Source: Clostridiaceae bacterium (GTDB lineage Bacteria; Bacillota; Clostridia; Acetivibrionales; DUMC01). Taken from it: a stretch of 64,000 bases of DNA. The notes under the pieces were generated by a model. It worked only from the letters and a program-made list of their open reading frames with translations, did not search any database and was not told the DNA's origin. The stretch's first letter is position 1, and every line of letters begins with the position of its first letter. Of the stretch, positions 53,063 through 63,978 are shown piece after piece. A program made the position numbers and the translations under genes. The DNA is taken from positions 1 to 64,000 of the forward strand of contig DUMC01000020.1 of assembly GCA_012840075.1 (NCBI GenBank). The letters run 5' to 3'.

Positions 53063-54241
53063 ATGTCAGTCACAGCTAAGGATGTTGCAAAACTGGCTGG
53101 TGTTTCTACAGCAACAGTTTCAAGGGTTATAAACAATGATCCCCGGATAAGTGAAAACACCAGGGCAAGAGTTATGAAATGTATTAACGAACTTAATTAT
53201 AAGGTCAATAATATTGCTAGAAGCCTGAAGACAAATAGAACATATACAATAGGTTTCATAGCCCCTGAAATTTCAAATGAATTTTTTATGAATGTAGCCA
53301 GGGGGGTGGAGGATGAAGCCAGAAAATACGGATATAGCATTATAATATGTAATTCCAATGAAAGCATAGAAGAAGAGGAAAACAGAATAAAGTTGTTATG
53401 CGAAAAATGTGTTGACGGCATTATCATAATACCGACATCAAATGAAGGTAAACACTTTAACTACTTGAAAAAGCAAAATATACCCGTAGTACTGGCTGAC
53501 AGACTTGTTGAAAACTTTCAGAGTGATGCTGTTCTTGTTGATAATATAAATGGTACATATTCGGCAATTGAATATCTCATTAATAATGGTTATAGAAGAA
53601 TAGGTTTTATCAGCGGCGATTTAAAGCTAACTTCGGCTATAGAACGGTACGAAGGATACAGAAGGGCTTTGAAAGATTATTGTATTCCGTATGATAGCAG
53701 TATCGTGAAATTTGGTGATTTTCATGTAGAGTGCGGATATAGATTAATGAAAGAATTATATGAGGCAGAAAATACGCCTCCTGTAGTTTTTATCTCCAAT
53801 TATTTCATGCATATAGGAGCTACAAAGTACCTTTTGGAAGTAAATATGAGAAGAAATCAAATAAATTACCGTAATTGCAATGATTATCATAATAATGATG
53901 AAGAGAATAATGAGATGCGTAGTGAAAATAATGAGAAAGATATTATGATTGCAAGTTTTGATGATATGGAATTATCTGCTCTGCTTGGATTTTGCAAATT
54001 AAGAGTGGCTCAGCCGGTTACTGAAATCGGAAGGCAAGCAGCCAGGCTCCTTTTAAATAGAATCGAGCAAAAAAGACAGGAGAGCAGTGAGAATAGTACG
54101 AACAATACTAACAATGCGAACAATGGAAACAATGCAACCAATAACAAGCTAGGACATAAAGATGCAAAAATTAATAATTTAATTTCGACGCTGCCAAAAC
54201 AAAAAATTATAAGATTGAAAACATCTCTTGTCTTTACATGA
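53063..54241 (+). CDS. LacI family transcriptional regulator
   Basis: VTAKDVAKLAGVSTATVSRVINNDPRISENTRARVMKCINELNY. Confidence 0.96.
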   Translation: MSVTAKDVAKLAGVSTATVSRVINNDPRISENTRARVMKCINELNYKVNNIARSLKTNRTYTIGFIAPEISNEFFMNVARGVEDEARKYGYSIIICNSNESIEEEENRIKLLCEKCVDGIIIIPTSNEGKHFNYLKKQNIPVVLADRLVENFQSDAVLVDNINGTYSAIEYLINNGYRRIGFISGDLKLTSAIERYEGYRRALKDYCIPYDSSIVKFGDFHVECGYRLMKELYEAENTPPVVFISNYFMHIGATKYLLEVNMRRNQINYRNCNDYHNNDEENNEMRSENNEKDIMIASFDDMELSALLGFCKLRVAQPVTEIGRQAARLLLNRIEQKRQESSENSTNNTNNANNGNNATNNKLGHKDAKINNLISTLPKQKIIRLKTSLVFT

Positions 54242-54298
54242 CTATAAAGCAAAGCATTATTATGATATAATAGCAAAAATTTGCACTCGCATTTATGT

Positions 54299-54322
54299 TT
54301 TTATGCAATCGAGTGCATAAAA
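54299..54322. promoter_or_regulatory. Palindrome TTTTATGCA-N6-TGCATAAAA upstream of fucI
   Basis: Perfect 9-bp arms; overlaps a second inverted repeat GCACTCG(54283)/CGAGTGC(54310). Confidence 0.5.
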
Positions 54323-54352
54323 TAAACATAAAATAAAAAGGAGGTTATTTAT

Positions 54353-56173
54353 ATGGCAAATCCACAAAGTATTAAGGTAAATGCACCTGTGATAAGGCTA
54401 AAAGGTTCACTTCCAAAGGTAGGTATTCGCCCTGTAATTGACGGCAGAAGAAGAGGCGTGAGAGAATTACTTGAAGATCAGACAATGAACATGGCAAAAG
54501 CAGCAGCCGAATTGATTACAAATAATTTAAGGCACCCAAATGGAATGCCCGTTGAATGTGTCATTGCTGATACAACTATAGGTGGGGTTGCAGAAGCCGC
54601 TGCATGTGCAGAGAAATTTGCTCGGGAAGGAGTAGGTGTTTCTTTAACCGTAACTCCGTGCTGGTGCTACGGGTCTGAAACTATGGATATGGATCCGTTT
54701 ATACCTAAAGCTATTTGGGGATTTAACGGTACGGAACGCCCAGGTGCGGTATATTTGGCTGCTGTACTAGCTGCTCATAATCAAAAAGGCTTACCTGCAT
54801 TCAGCATATACGGAAGACATGTTCAAGATGCAAACGACACAACCATCCCGGAAGATGTTAAGGAAAAAATCTTAAGGTTCGTAAAAGCAGGTCTTGCTGT
54901 AGCAGAAATGAGAGGTAAATCATATCTAGCCGTAGGTTCGGTTTCGATGGGTATTGCAGGATCCATGGTAAACCCGGACTTTTTTGAAAGCTACTTAGGT
55001 ATGAGAACGGAATTTGTGGACATGTCGGAGATTATCCGCAGAGTTGAAGAAGAAATATATGACAAAGAAGAATATGAAAGAGCAATCAAGTGGGTAAAAG
55101 AAAACTGCATTGAAGGACCTGACAACAATGACCCAAGCGTACAGCATTCCAGAAAGCGCAAAGACGAAACTTGGGAAATGTGCGTAAAAATGATGATGAT
55201 CATGAGAGATTTAATGGTTGGAAATCCCAGACTTGCAGAATTAGGTTTTGAAGAAGAAGCTAACGGACATAATGCAATTGCTGCAGGATTCCAAGGGCAA
55301 AGACAATGGACCGACCATTTCCCCAACGGAGATTTCATGGAAGCTATGTTAAATTCATCTTTTGACTGGAACGGAATTAGAGAACCTTTCATAGTTGCAA
55401 CGGAAAATGATAGTTTAAATGCTGCTGCAATGTTGTTCGGCCACCTGCTGTCCAATACTGCCCAGGTATTTGCGGATGTAAGAACCTACTGGAGTCCTGA
55501 AGCCATAGAAAGAGTCACCGGTTATAAACCCAAAGGTTTAGCGGAAAACGGACTTATCCATTTAATAAACTCAGGAGCCGCTGCATTGGATGGTACCGGT
55601 GAGCAGATGAAAGACGGTAAACCTGTCATGAAACCTTTCTGGGAAATAACACCTGAAGAAGCTGCAAAATGTTTGGATGCAACATTATGGAGACCTGCAA
55701 GCCTTGGATATTTCAGAGGAGGAGGTTTTTCATCTGATTTTCTTTCAAAAGGTGGCATGCCAATAACCTTATCAAGATTGAACCTTATTAAAGGATTAGG
55801 TCCTGTTCTACAAATCGCAGAAGGTTATACCGTAGATCTGCCTCCTGAAGTACATGATATCCTTGATAAACGTACGGATCCAACATGGCCTACTACATGG
55901 TTTGCTCCTATACTTACAGGTAAAGGTGCCTTTAAAGATGTCTATTCGGTAATGGCCAACTGGGGTGCTAATCATGGCGCTTTCAGCTATGGACATATTG
56001 GAGCAGACCTTATTACTTTGGCTTCAATGCTTAGAATCCCTGTATCAATGCACAATGTTCCTGAGGAAAAGATTTTCAGACCAAGCGCATGGTCTGCTTT
56101 TGGCACATATGATCTTGAAGGTGCAGATTACAGAGCATGTGCTAACTTTGGGCCGCTATACGGCAAAAAGTAA
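54353..56173 (+). CDS. fucI: L-fucose isomerase
   Basis: [34 protein letters not shown]; full-length 606 aa. Confidence 0.95.
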   Translation: MANPQSIKVNAPVIRLKGSLPKVGIRPVIDGRRRGVRELLEDQTMNMAKAAAELITNNLRHPNGMPVECVIADTTIGGVAEAAACAEKFAREGVGVSLTVTPCWCYGSETMDMDPFIPKAIWGFNGTERPGAVYLAAVLAAHNQKGLPAFSIYGRHVQDANDTTIPEDVKEKILRFVKAGLAVAEMRGKSYLAVGSVSMGIAGSMVNPDFFESYLGMRTEFVDMSEIIRRVEEEIYDKEEYERAIKWVKENCIEGPDNNDPSVQHSRKRKDETWEMCVKMMMIMRDLMVGNPRLAELGFEEEANGHNAIAAGFQGQRQWTDHFPNGDFMEAMLNSSFDWNGIREPFIVATENDSLNAAAMLFGHLLSNTAQVFADVRTYWSPEAIERVTGYKPKGLAENGLIHLINSGAAALDGTGEQMKDGKPVMKPFWEITPEEAAKCLDATLWRPASLGYFRGGGFSSDFLSKGGMPITLSRLNLIKGLGPVLQIAEGYTVDLPPEVHDILDKRTDPTWPTTWFAPILTGKGAFKDVYSVMANWGANHGAFSYGHIGADLITLASMLRIPVSMHNVPEEKIFRPSAWSAFGTYDLEGADYRACANFGPLYGKK

Positions 56174-56358
56174 TTGTTAGAAAAAGTAGAAAAAGGGTAG
56201 GAACTACCGAATTAAGACGCCTGTGGAGTTAGAAGGTAACGAGGACAAAGAAGCAGGAAATTCTGTTGGTGACAACAGAAGCACGTGACTGTGACTTTAG
56301 TTATGTGAGGTTCACATTGATAGAAAACTAATAAAGCAAAAGCAATAACCGGATAATG

Positions 56359-56406
56359 AATGGGTGCATAAAACGAGTGCATAGAATATGCACCCATTAT
56401 TTTTTG
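56359..56406 (+). terminator. Rho-independent terminator
   Basis: AATGGGTGCAT...ATGCACCCATT followed by ATTTTTT. Confidence 0.85.
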
Positions 56407-56810
56407 TGCATCCATTTTATATTTAGTAGTAATGTCACATTTTATATCTAAGTAGTTCTGTCTTATTTATATTTTGCATTTAATACCATGTTTATATTTT
56501 GTATTTAATATTATTTATAGTATTATCATACACTGCACAAAATTGTAATAAATCGTAATACAAATTTAATCTTATTTTAACATGAAAACCACTATAACCT
56601 TCGCCTCCAAAACGAAATAATATAAGTGGTTGTTATAATGTACTCTACAAGCTTATTTGCAGCTATATGCAAAGAAACGGCAGAAAGCACAGAAATGGTA
56701 TAATGATACGTATATACCAGATTAAGTATTAAATGTTAAAAACTGTACAAAGAATAATAGTGTTATAATATGCTATATTTATAATAATTTCATTAATTTT
56801 GGAGTTTGAT

Positions 56811-57524
56811 ATGAAATCTACTTCTATCAATGATAGAGTGCAAAACATAAAAAACAATAATGAAGATATTAACGTTTTTATAGAGGAATATAAGCCTTTT
56901 ATAGCCTCTTGTGCCGTAAAGGTTTGTGGAAGGTATTTGAAATATGGGGAGGATGACGAACTCAGTATTGCATTAATAGCTTTTGTTGAAAGTATAAATG
57001 CATATGATGCTTCTAAAGGCAATTTCCTCACTTTTGCCCAGAATGTTATCAGAAGGAGAATTATAGATTATTACAGAAAAGAGAAGAAGCACATAGATGT
57101 TATTTCATTAAATGAGATTTATTCTGAGAATGAAGATGATTTTGAGCTGGATTTTAGCGTAAAAAAAGCAATAGAAGAGCAGCAACTTGCTGATTTGAGT
57201 GAATTCAGAAAGCTAGAAATTGAAGAATTCAAACGTGAACTAGAGGAGTGGAACATTAGCTTATACGACCTTGTAAAAAGCTCTCCAAAACATAAGTCCA
57301 CTCATGAGTTTTGTTCTAAAGTAATAAAATATATTATTTCAAATCCTCAGATGGTAGAATTTATTATGACAAAGAAATATATTCCTGTATCAGATTTATC
57401 GAAGTCTTTAAAATTATCCCCTAAAAAAATAGACAGATTTCGAAAATATATAATAGCAATGATAATAATTGCAACAAAAGAATATCAATATTTGAAAGAA
57501 TACATAAAAAAATATATTGATTAA
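56811..57524 (+). CDS. sigI: RNA polymerase sigma-I factor
   Basis: SigI-type sequence (FIEEYKPFIASCAVKVCGRYLKYGEDDELSIALIAFVESINAYDASKGNFLTFAQNVIRRRIIDYYRKEKK); followed by rsgI; start from GGAG RBS. Confidence 0.93.
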   Translation: MKSTSINDRVQNIKNNNEDINVFIEEYKPFIASCAVKVCGRYLKYGEDDELSIALIAFVESINAYDASKGNFLTFAQNVIRRRIIDYYRKEKKHIDVISLNEIYSENEDDFELDFSVKKAIEEQQLADLSEFRKLEIEEFKRELEEWNISLYDLVKSSPKHKSTHEFCSKVIKYIISNPQMVEFIMTKKYIPVSDLSKSLKLSPKKIDRFRKYIIAMIIIATKEYQYLKEYIKKYID

Positions 57525-57697
57525 CTTATATAAAGCTATTATAGTTTTATTAAATATACGAGAAATTTTTATAGATTAGATGGTTTACAGAAATACTTCA
57601 TGAAGAAATATCATATAAAGAATATTTACTTCAAGTAAATAGGAGATAAAGGTAATCATGGGAGTGTGTAGGGGGTTTTAAACGATGGGGTGGTTAA

Positions 57698-59347
57698 ATG
57701 AAAGCTATAGTGATGGAAGTAAACGATAAAAATGCAATAATCATGAAAAGTAATGGGGAATTCGTCAAAATAAGAACAAATAAACAATTAAAGGTAGGGG
57801 ATGAAATAGACAGCAGCTTATTCGATAAGCGTATTGTATTTTCAAACGTTTTTAATATCTCAAAAGTAATGATTATGAGGATTACTTCTGTTGCTGCAGC
57901 TTTAGTCTTAATATTTGGGATGGCATATGGTGCATATAGTTATAATATGCCTTATTCCTACATTAGCATAGATATTAATCCTAGTATTGAGATAATTGCC
58001 AATAGATTCGATAGGATAATAGCCTTGGAAGGTATTGATGATGATGGTAAAGTAATTGCCGGTTTAAGCACTTATAAGCATGTACTGATTAACGAAGGAA
58101 TACAGAATATTATTAATAGTGCAGTCCAAGAAGGGTATATTAATAAGGAAAAAAATAACACGGTGTTTATGACTTTGTCATCAAAGAATCAAAATAAAAT
58201 AGACCAACTTGATAAAATTCTTGAAACAGCTGTTTCAGAACAAATACAATCATCAGGAGTCAATGCTGAACTTTATATAGAAAAAGTTTCTGTCGAAAAG
58301 CATATGGAAGCTGAGAAATTAGGTGTCTCTCCAGGTAAGCTGGTACTAATTGAAAAGCTTAAAGAAAAAGAACCGGAAACTGAAATCCAAAACTACGCTG
58401 AAGCAACTGTACAAGAAATAATGCATAATATGGAGAATAGCACAAAGGAAGAGATTCTCAAGAATAGAATGAAAAAAGGCGCTGATTCTTCTGAAGAGAA
58501 AAATACACAAGATAAAAATACGAAAGATAAAAATAATCATAATAGTATGAAGGACAGTAAGAGCGAAGCTAAAAATAATAAAAATGAATCCAAAGGCAAC
58601 AAAAGAGGAGCTAACAATAAAGAAGATATTAAGAAAGAAGCTAATAATAAAAATAAAGCTAATAATAAAAATGAAATTGAAATCAAAATTAGGGAAGTTA
58701 ACACACATAAAAGCGAGTTCGACAACAATAAGAATAAAGTTGTGAACGATAAAATTATAAATATGTTCAATAATATTACAGACAAGAATAAGGAAATAAA
58801 AGAAATTAACAGCACTGATAAAAATGCAGTTGATGAAAAGAGTAAGAGCAAGAAGGATAAAATAGAAAAAAGTAATAATGATAGCAAAAAAGACATTAAC
58901 GAATATAAAAACAAAGAATATAATAACAAAAAAGATGATAAAGATTCAAAAGAAAACAAAAATAATAAAAATAATAAAGTGAAGGAAAAAAGCAAGGAGG
59001 AGAATGATAAACTCTCTGGCAGCAAGTCTTATATAAACTCAGAAAAGAATACACCCAATAATGTTGTTAGCATTAATAAAGCTAATAATGCCAATAAGGA
59101 CGAGAGCAAGTTAAAAAGTAGTGCTAATGCTAATAAAGAAAAGAACAATATAAAAAAAGAACAGAATAAGACTAAAAGCCAGGATGAAGCCAGTAATAAT
59201 AATAAAACGAAAAATCGGGAGGAAACTAAAGAAACTAAACAGAATGATAAGGTTAAACAAAAGAATGATGCTAAAAAGCAGAGTAACACTATAAACAGGA
59301 GCAAATCAATAACTAATTTTAGCAGACAGATTAATTTTAAGTTTTAA
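57698..59347 (+). CDS. rsgI: RsgI-type anti-sigma-I factor with long K/N-rich low-complexity C-terminus
   Basis: N-term MKAIVMEVNDKNAIIMKSNGEFVKI, single TM (IMRITSVAAALVLIFGMAYGAYSY), YISIDINPSIEIIANRFDRII. Confidence 0.92.
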   Translation: MKAIVMEVNDKNAIIMKSNGEFVKIRTNKQLKVGDEIDSSLFDKRIVFSNVFNISKVMIMRITSVAAALVLIFGMAYGAYSYNMPYSYISIDINPSIEIIANRFDRIIALEGIDDDGKVIAGLSTYKHVLINEGIQNIINSAVQEGYINKEKNNTVFMTLSSKNQNKIDQLDKILETAVSEQIQSSGVNAELYIEKVSVEKHMEAEKLGVSPGKLVLIEKLKEKEPETEIQNYAEATVQEIMHNMENSTKEEILKNRMKKGADSSEEKNTQDKNTKDKNNHNSMKDSKSEAKNNKNESKGNKRGANNKEDIKKEANNKNKANNKNEIEIKIREVNTHKSEFDNNKNKVVNDKIINMFNNITDKNKEIKEINSTDKNAVDEKSKSKKDKIEKSNNDSKKDINEYKNKEYNNKKDDKDSKENKNNKNNKVKEKSKEENDKLSGSKSYINSEKNTPNNVVSINKANNANKDESKLKSSANANKEKNNIKKEQNKTKSQDEASNNNKTKNREETKETKQNDKVKQKNDAKKQSNTINRSKSITNFSRQINFKF

Positions 59348-59367
59348 GTAATAAAAATTTGAATCAG

Positions 59368-59446
59368 AAGGTATAGGTTTTCAATATTTATAATTGCAAT
59401 TAATATTGAATAATTGATATTTTAATGTTGAATCCCTATACCTTTT
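59368..59446 (+). terminator. Possible terminator after rsgI
   Basis: AAGGTATAGG...CCTATACCTTTT arms with further internal pairing. Confidence 0.55.
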
Positions 59447-59554
59447 GGCCAATGAACCAATTGTTTAGTATCTGGTAAAAGTCTGGTAAATATCTGGCAA
59501 AACTCCGGTAAAAAAAGCTAAAACTCTTATAAAATATAAAAACTCAGGTTGCAG

Positions 59555-60334
59555 TTAAATTTCCATGGTCGTGCCGTCTTCGGCTATGAAAACCCTGTCT
59601 CCTAAAATCTTTTTAGCGTTTGACAACTCATATGCTGCATCTTTCAAAATATGTCTGCCGTTATGAATGAATCCCAATGTTTTGACATTTTTGTTATTAT
59701 TCTTAATATAATTGCAGACATCCTCCGGTTTAAAATGCCCTGTTTCCATCAGCAAGAGGTCGCAATCATCGATAAGAGGGTCAATATCATCAATTGCTCC
59801 CAAATCTCCGGAAAAAACAATGCTTCGTCCTTCTGCCTCTATACGAAATGAAAAGGACATCCACTGCCCATCATCAGGCACTCCAAGATGGGTGTTATGT
59901 AAGGCCTTTACGCATAAACCGTTTTCATTATAGATTATGCCGTCAGATATACCTTTTCTGTTTATAGAAAAGGTGGTCTTAAATCCACCTTCGGTTTGGC
60001 TGAGGAGTTGCATAATTCCATTCCAGGTCTTCTCGTTTGCCAAGAACACATCAATGTTCTTACCGGCCATTTTGCCGGTTAATGTGTCAAGTTTGCGTAT
60101 ATTCCAAAGAAGGTTTCCCAGACCGCCTACATGATCCATATGAGAATGACTGATAAAAATACTGCGAACAGACATTAAGTCAAGCCCCATGAGATGTGCG
60201 GTATAAGAACATCCTTCTCCTGCATCAAACCAATATAGTTGACCATCATTTTCAACAGCAAAGGAAACATGTTTCCTACCAGGCATAGGTTCTGTACCGG
60301 CACAGGTACCAAAAAAATGTATCTTCATTATCAT
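59555..60334 (-). CDS. MBL-fold metallo-hydrolase (RNase Z-like)
   Basis: SIFISHSHMDHVGGLGNLLW; IVFSGDLGAIDD. Confidence 0.93.
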   Translation of the reverse strand: MIMKIHFFGTCAGTEPMPGRKHVSFAVENDGQLYWFDAGEGCSYTAHLMGLDLMSVRSIFISHSHMDHVGGLGNLLWNIRKLDTLTGKMAGKNIDVFLANEKTWNGIMQLLSQTEGGFKTTFSINRKGISDGIIYNENGLCVKALHNTHLGVPDDGQWMSFSFRIEAEGRSIVFSGDLGAIDDIDPLIDDCDLLLMETGHFKPEDVCNYIKNNNKNVKTLGFIHNGRHILKDAAYELSNAKKILGDRVFIAEDGTTMEI

Positions 60335-60528
60335 TTCACTCCTATTCTTTTCTTATCCTGGATTGTCATTGAAAGAATTATGGTTTTATTTACATTCATT
60401 TATCTATTATAACAATAACTTGTTATATGCTGTATATATAAAATACAACTTTTACTTAATAAAGTCTATAGTATAAAAACTCAAATTTTGATATAATATA
60501 GCCATCCATTAAAAGGAGGCTTGTTTTC

Positions 60529-61386
60529 ATGCGTGAAGAATGGAAATCGGCAACTATTGATAATTATCGAAAGTCATATAATCGCCAATGGATTAAGATG
60601 TTTGAACAAATTCATTCAAGTAAGTATGATCATCATATGTGGTTACTTGGCCCATCCAGCTATGTATTCTCGACTAATGGAAAGCGCTGGGGTATGGACA
60701 TTCAGTTTAGAATGCCATGGATTGCCGAGATCGTTGGTGATCGGCTGATAGATGACCTGTCAAAGCTTGATTTTATTATACTTACTCACGAACACAGCGA
60801 TCATTTGGATTATAGACTATTATCCATGTTGCGAGATGCACCTATAAGGTGGCTGATTCCTGCTTTCTTTAACCGTGAAAAACTTCTGGCAACAGGATTG
60901 TCCCTTCATCGCATTACTTGGGTAGAACCTGGTAAGGTATATGATGTGGACAAATTGTCTATAACAACATTTAACAGCCTTCACTTCCGTCCAAACGGCC
61001 AAGGTGTGCCGGAAATTGGATATATGGTAGATACGGGACATCTACATCTTTTGTTTCCTGTGGATGTGCGAGAATACAATGCATCGAAAATGCCAAGATT
61101 TGATCAAGTTGATTGCTTGTTTACTCATGTCTGGCTTGGAGGAGGTAATGCGCTTAACTTACCATGCGAGCCATTCTTGACTGATCTCTGTGATTTCTGT
61201 ATAGCACTGAACCCAAAACGTGTGTATCTCACCCATCTATACGAAATTGGACGTCCTATTGAAGAAATGTGGACATATACTCATGCAGGACTTGTGACTG
61301 ACGGCTTACTTGCACGTAATCCGGACCTTGACATTGTTGTGCCGAGAATCGGAAATACGTACTCTCTATTTCCACAAGACACATAA
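60529..61386 (+). CDS. MBL-fold metallo-hydrolase
   Basis: DFIILTHEHSDHLDYRLLSML; VYLTHLYEIG. Confidence 0.88.
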   Translation: MREEWKSATIDNYRKSYNRQWIKMFEQIHSSKYDHHMWLLGPSSYVFSTNGKRWGMDIQFRMPWIAEIVGDRLIDDLSKLDFIILTHEHSDHLDYRLLSMLRDAPIRWLIPAFFNREKLLATGLSLHRITWVEPGKVYDVDKLSITTFNSLHFRPNGQGVPEIGYMVDTGHLHLLFPVDVREYNASKMPRFDQVDCLFTHVWLGGGNALNLPCEPFLTDLCDFCIALNPKRVYLTHLYEIGRPIEEMWTYTHAGLVTDGLLARNPDLDIVVPRIGNTYSLFPQDT

Positions 61387-61395
61387 CTGTTTTTG

Positions 61396-63624
61396 TCATG
61401 GATAATTATTAATATTGAAGTTGTTAGCTGTTACTTTAGTGCTGGGAGACATATTGAAATTTCGCTTAAATGCTTTATAGAAAGCGTTATATGAGGAGTA
61501 TCCACACATTTTTGCAACTTCACGTAAAGGCACTTTCTTTTCGGATATCAATTGCTTGGCATATTCCATACGCAGATGCTCCAGGTATTCAAAGAAACTC
61601 TTTCCGGTTATATTTTGCACGTATTTTTGCAGTGCATGTTCAGTTATGGAAAATCGTTCAATTACAAGCTTTGCATACATATCAGGATTTGTAAAATTAT
61701 CTTTTATAAATTGTATAACCTCCTTTCCAAGCCGTTCACTAGTCAATTGCTGCTGCTCTGTAATATACTTGCATAATTTGTCAATACAAATAAGCAGTTT
61801 TTCGAATAGTTCATGTACATTAACCTGGGTGTTGTATGCTACTTGTGAGATTTCTGCTCCACCATTGTATTTAAACTCATTACATACAAATAAAATACCA
61901 TATTGGTAAGTGTAATAGATACATCTAATGTATTCTTCAGCAAATCCCGGTGTTTGCTCAATAAAGGCCAGTGTTTTGTTTATCATGTTTTTCGCGCTTT
62001 GAGCTTGAGCACAACGTAAAAGTTCACAGAAGAGATTGAGATCTATGCTATCCATTATCTCATAATATAAATTGCGGCTTTGTTCTAAATCGTCAGCAAC
62101 AAGCAATTGATTAGGTTTAGCTTCGCACATGGTTCTAAGTAGATTTAGGGATTGTCTATGTGCACTTGCAAGATTCTCGATTTCTGAAAAACATGAACTT
62201 ACCGCTGCATTGCAGGTAAATTGCGTCATGGTTTGAAGTTTTCTCTGCAAATCGGAAAGTTGTGTTTTAATTTGAGTGATATTCCTTTCATCATTACAAG
62301 GCCAAATCAATACAATCAAGTTATCCATAATATGCTGAATTCCACCTTTAGGCAAAAATTCATCTACAACGGATTGCCATAAAATTTGATGTTTTGAGAG
62401 TTCTGACAGGCTTAACTGGGATTTAATATCCAAACGCAATGTGATAACACGATACTGTAAAGGAAACTCCGGGAAATATTCTTTTGCACTATGATATGTT
62501 CGATCGCTGTATATCTGGCCATTAAGCAGGCAACCTATCATATATGAACGTAAAAGAGCACTTTGATGTTCCAACTTTGCTTTATAAGTTTTAAAGGCAA
62601 AATCGGTTTGCTGAAGAAAGTGTTGTATATAATCATAATCGGTTTTAAATTGATTGGGAGATTGATCGTTTATACTGTGGATAACACTTAAACCGGTAGT
62701 TAATCTTACCAGTGTATTTAAGGGTTTAAAACTTCTCCATGAATACATTAAAGAAAGAATAATTCCTACAAATATATAGGATAATGAGAATATCAAGATA
62801 AGTATACGTAATGGGCTTAACCCTTGTGAAAAGAGTGTTTTATCGATACCAACAATAGCAGTTAGCCCATAGTCTTTACTCGTGTAACTTATTGTAGTAT
62901 ATTCATGTGCCGGATCACCTCCTATATTAAGCAAAACATTGCCATTGCTGTCAGTAAGGCACAATGTGAAAGAAGTCATAATATCCGGAGGTATAAGCAT
63001 TTGTGTTATATAGTCTTTATTCAGTGTTGCATAGAGGATGTAATCATTTCTGTTTGTATTAATAAGAAGACGTTGTACAAAAGTGATTGCCTCATACGAC
63101 TTATTATTTTGGATAATTGAATTAGATCCTTTATAAGTATAATTCCCAGAAAAATCTGTGATATAGGAGAACCAATCATTATAAGAGTTATAACCATCGT
63201 AGATTAAAAACTTTCCATATAACTGATCAGGGAAAGTATAGCAATTTCCTGAGCTTGTAAGAATAATTCCATTTCGTAAAATTACTCCGGCGTTGATTTG
63301 GCTTCCCATATATAAAAACATATCGGAAACAAGCTTACTTGCTTTGCTAAGCATGTAAATTTTGTGACTGGAAAGAGGAAGCTCTGAATTACCAAGTATT
63401 GTGAAAGAAGAATCGCTAAACAAAGCAAAACCTGTGGCAGAAATATTTTTTAACTCATTTTCAAGAGAGAGCATACCTTTCTGAAGCATTTCTTCATTTA
63501 ATCTCAATGAATTCCGGGTATACAGCGATAATGATAAACCGTAAAATGGTATGATAAGAAGAGCTAAACATGCAAAAAAAGATATATATACCAAAAATAA
63601 ACGTCTTAATGCTCGATTCCCCAT
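61396..63624 (-). CDS. AraC-type regulator with membrane sensor region
   Basis: N-terminal TM and extracellular region, second TM; C-term HTH ITGKSFFEYLEHLRMEYAKQLISEKKVPLREVAKMCGYSSYNAFYKAFKRNFNMSP; start moved to MGNRALRR (RBS GGGAG). Confidence 0.92.
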   Translation of the reverse strand: MGNRALRRLFLVYISFFACLALLIIPFYGLSLSLYTRNSLRLNEEMLQKGMLSLENELKNISATGFALFSDSSFTILGNSELPLSSHKIYMLSKASKLVSDMFLYMGSQINAGVILRNGIILTSSGNCYTFPDQLYGKFLIYDGYNSYNDWFSYITDFSGNYTYKGSNSIIQNNKSYEAITFVQRLLINTNRNDYILYATLNKDYITQMLIPPDIMTSFTLCLTDSNGNVLLNIGGDPAHEYTTISYTSKDYGLTAIVGIDKTLFSQGLSPLRILILIFSLSYIFVGIILSLMYSWRSFKPLNTLVRLTTGLSVIHSINDQSPNQFKTDYDYIQHFLQQTDFAFKTYKAKLEHQSALLRSYMIGCLLNGQIYSDRTYHSAKEYFPEFPLQYRVITLRLDIKSQLSLSELSKHQILWQSVVDEFLPKGGIQHIMDNLIVLIWPCNDERNITQIKTQLSDLQRKLQTMTQFTCNAAVSSCFSEIENLASAHRQSLNLLRTMCEAKPNQLLVADDLEQSRNLYYEIMDSIDLNLFCELLRCAQAQSAKNMINKTLAFIEQTPGFAEEYIRCIYYTYQYGILFVCNEFKYNGGAEISQVAYNTQVNVHELFEKLLICIDKLCKYITEQQQLTSERLGKEVIQFIKDNFTNPDMYAKLVIERFSITEHALQKYVQNITGKSFFEYLEHLRMEYAKQLISEKKVPLREVAKMCGYSSYNAFYKAFKRNFNMSPSTKVTANNFNINNYP

Positions 63625-63978
63625 TATAACCAGCTCCCGGATAATAAAATGACTGATATAATGAAACAGTGAATATTCATCTGGAATTTGAAAATTCATA
63701 TTACATGTTCTATTGCACTGCTACATAATAACTAATCTGCATAACAAATGATACAAAACGACAGAGCATTTGTCAAGCTTATGAGTAATATTCAATGTGA
63801 AGCTGAAAATTCAAACATCACTTTAGTGATATTATTAGTGATATTAAATGTTTTTTGTTTTTTTCAAATTGCTAACAGAAACTAAATATTCTATTATAAA
63901 GTTACCTCATGAGGTAAGGATGTAAAGAAAAAGTATAAAACTAAATACATACGGATTTAATTAATAGGAGGAAGGAAT

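Noticed and set aside
54991-55455. 154-aa minus-strand ORF within fucI
   Set aside because: Antisense shadow of fucI; no independent support.
56581-56640. SigI-type promoter before sigI (CCTCCAAAACGAAAT)
   Set aside because: Spacing between the putative -35 and CGAA elements is far too short for the known SigI promoter layout.
58537-59304. Long minus-strand ORFs (58537..59025, 59029..59304, also 58346..58708)
   Set aside because: Ser/Leu/Phe-rich mirror of the A-rich rsgI tail; composition artefact opposite a supported gene.
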